64,000 bases of DNA, taken from positions 4,000,501 to 4,064,500 of the forward strand of contig NZ_CP092418.1 of assembly GCF_023716485.1 (NCBI RefSeq), written 5' to 3'. This document shows, one piece after another, positions 63,852-64,000 of this stretch. Source of the stretch: Microbulbifer variabilis. GTDB lineage: Bacteria > Pseudomonadota > Gammaproteobacteria > Pseudomonadales > Cellvibrionaceae. The translations under genes and the position numbers were made by a program. The notes beneath the pieces were generated by a model. That model searched no databases. It saw nothing but the letters and a program-made list of their open reading frames with translations, and was not told where the DNA came from. The stretch's first letter is position 1, and each line of letters begins with the position of its first letter.

Positions 63852-64000
63852 ATGCTCGAAGAAATTCCACGCACACGCCCGCATACGCCGCTGCTTGACG
63901 TCATTGACGAGCCGGCACAGCTGCGCGCACTCGATGAACGCCAACTGCCCGAACTCGCTAGCCAGCTGCGCGAGTACCTGTTGTATTGTGTCGGCCAAAC
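63852..64000 (+). CDS. dxs: 1-deoxy-D-xylulose-5-phosphate synthase, N-terminal fragment
   Basis: The first 49 codons of a gene that leaves the window. [44 protein letters not shown] is the standard N-terminus of Dxs, the thiamine-diphosphate enzyme that starts the MEP isoprenoid pathway. The position after xseB-ispA is the usual order. The exact start is uncertain: ATG 63852 is chosen, but a TTG at 63840 is in frame. Confidence 0.93.
   Translation, partial: MLEEIPRTRPHTPLLDVIDEPAQLRALDERQLPELASQLREYLLYCVGQ

Overview
The window looks like a chromosome segment of a marine gammaproteobacterium, most likely of the Cellvibrionales/Microbulbifer type. This placement is an inference from an Mrp-type Na+/H+ antiporter, the xseB-ispA-dxs order, a GacA-box/Rsm-type small RNA, and a gene set rich in TonB-independent surface proteins, heme proteins and peptidases. 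Coding density is high, and I see no prophage, insertion sequence, CRISPR array, rRNA or tRNA.

Layout. 1-800: the end of an Mrp antiporter operon (mnhE, F, G). 815-4641: a leftward cluster of a small membrane protein, an SbtA-type bicarbonate transporter, purE and purK, with a divergent LysR regulator. 4895-10188: surface proteins (an OmpW-like barrel and an autotransporter with RTX-like repeats) and two tandem glycosyltransferase-like paralogues. 10406-14021: class II aldolase, Crp/Fnr regulator, bile-acid/Na+ symporter family protein and a DUF1853 protein. 14138-18255: a GbsR/MarR-type regulator and cyanide-insensitive cytochrome bd (cydAB), preceded by an FNR-like box, then a TetR regulator. 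18700-26165: YdcH-like protein, GST, a cytochrome b561/heme-binding fusion with two exported partners, and an SdsA1-type alkylsulfatase. 26698-34682: exported KatG, rhodanese lipoprotein, dipeptidyl peptidase IV, and a TetR/old-yellow-enzyme operon. 35258-46761: formaldehyde detoxification (fghA, frmA), AraC regulator, stress proteins (PhnA-like, CBS, Hsp20, host-attachment family), acyltransferase, M20 dipeptidase, cytochrome b561 and YceI. 47397-57585: a signalling region with an FHA protein, a Ser/Thr kinase-TPR receptor, a PLP enzyme, and a secreted trypsin-like protease, membrane FHA protein and hisC in one operon. 57662-64000: mepA, ddl, an HNH nuclease, an Rsm-type sRNA, a sorbosone-dehydrogenase/cytochrome c fusion, xseB, ispA and the start of dxs.

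The most interesting signals are: (1) the sbtA-like gene directly joined to purE-purK, which would deliver bicarbonate to the enzyme that consumes it; (2) a short minus-strand RNA near 60.7-60.8 kb with GGA motifs in hairpin loops, an intrinsic terminator and an upstream GacA-like box; (3) a second, larger GGA-rich structured RNA candidate at 51.87-52.18 kb with its own terminator; and (4) the kinase/FHA/protease signalling region. Several perfect inverted repeats next to regulator genes probably mark operators.
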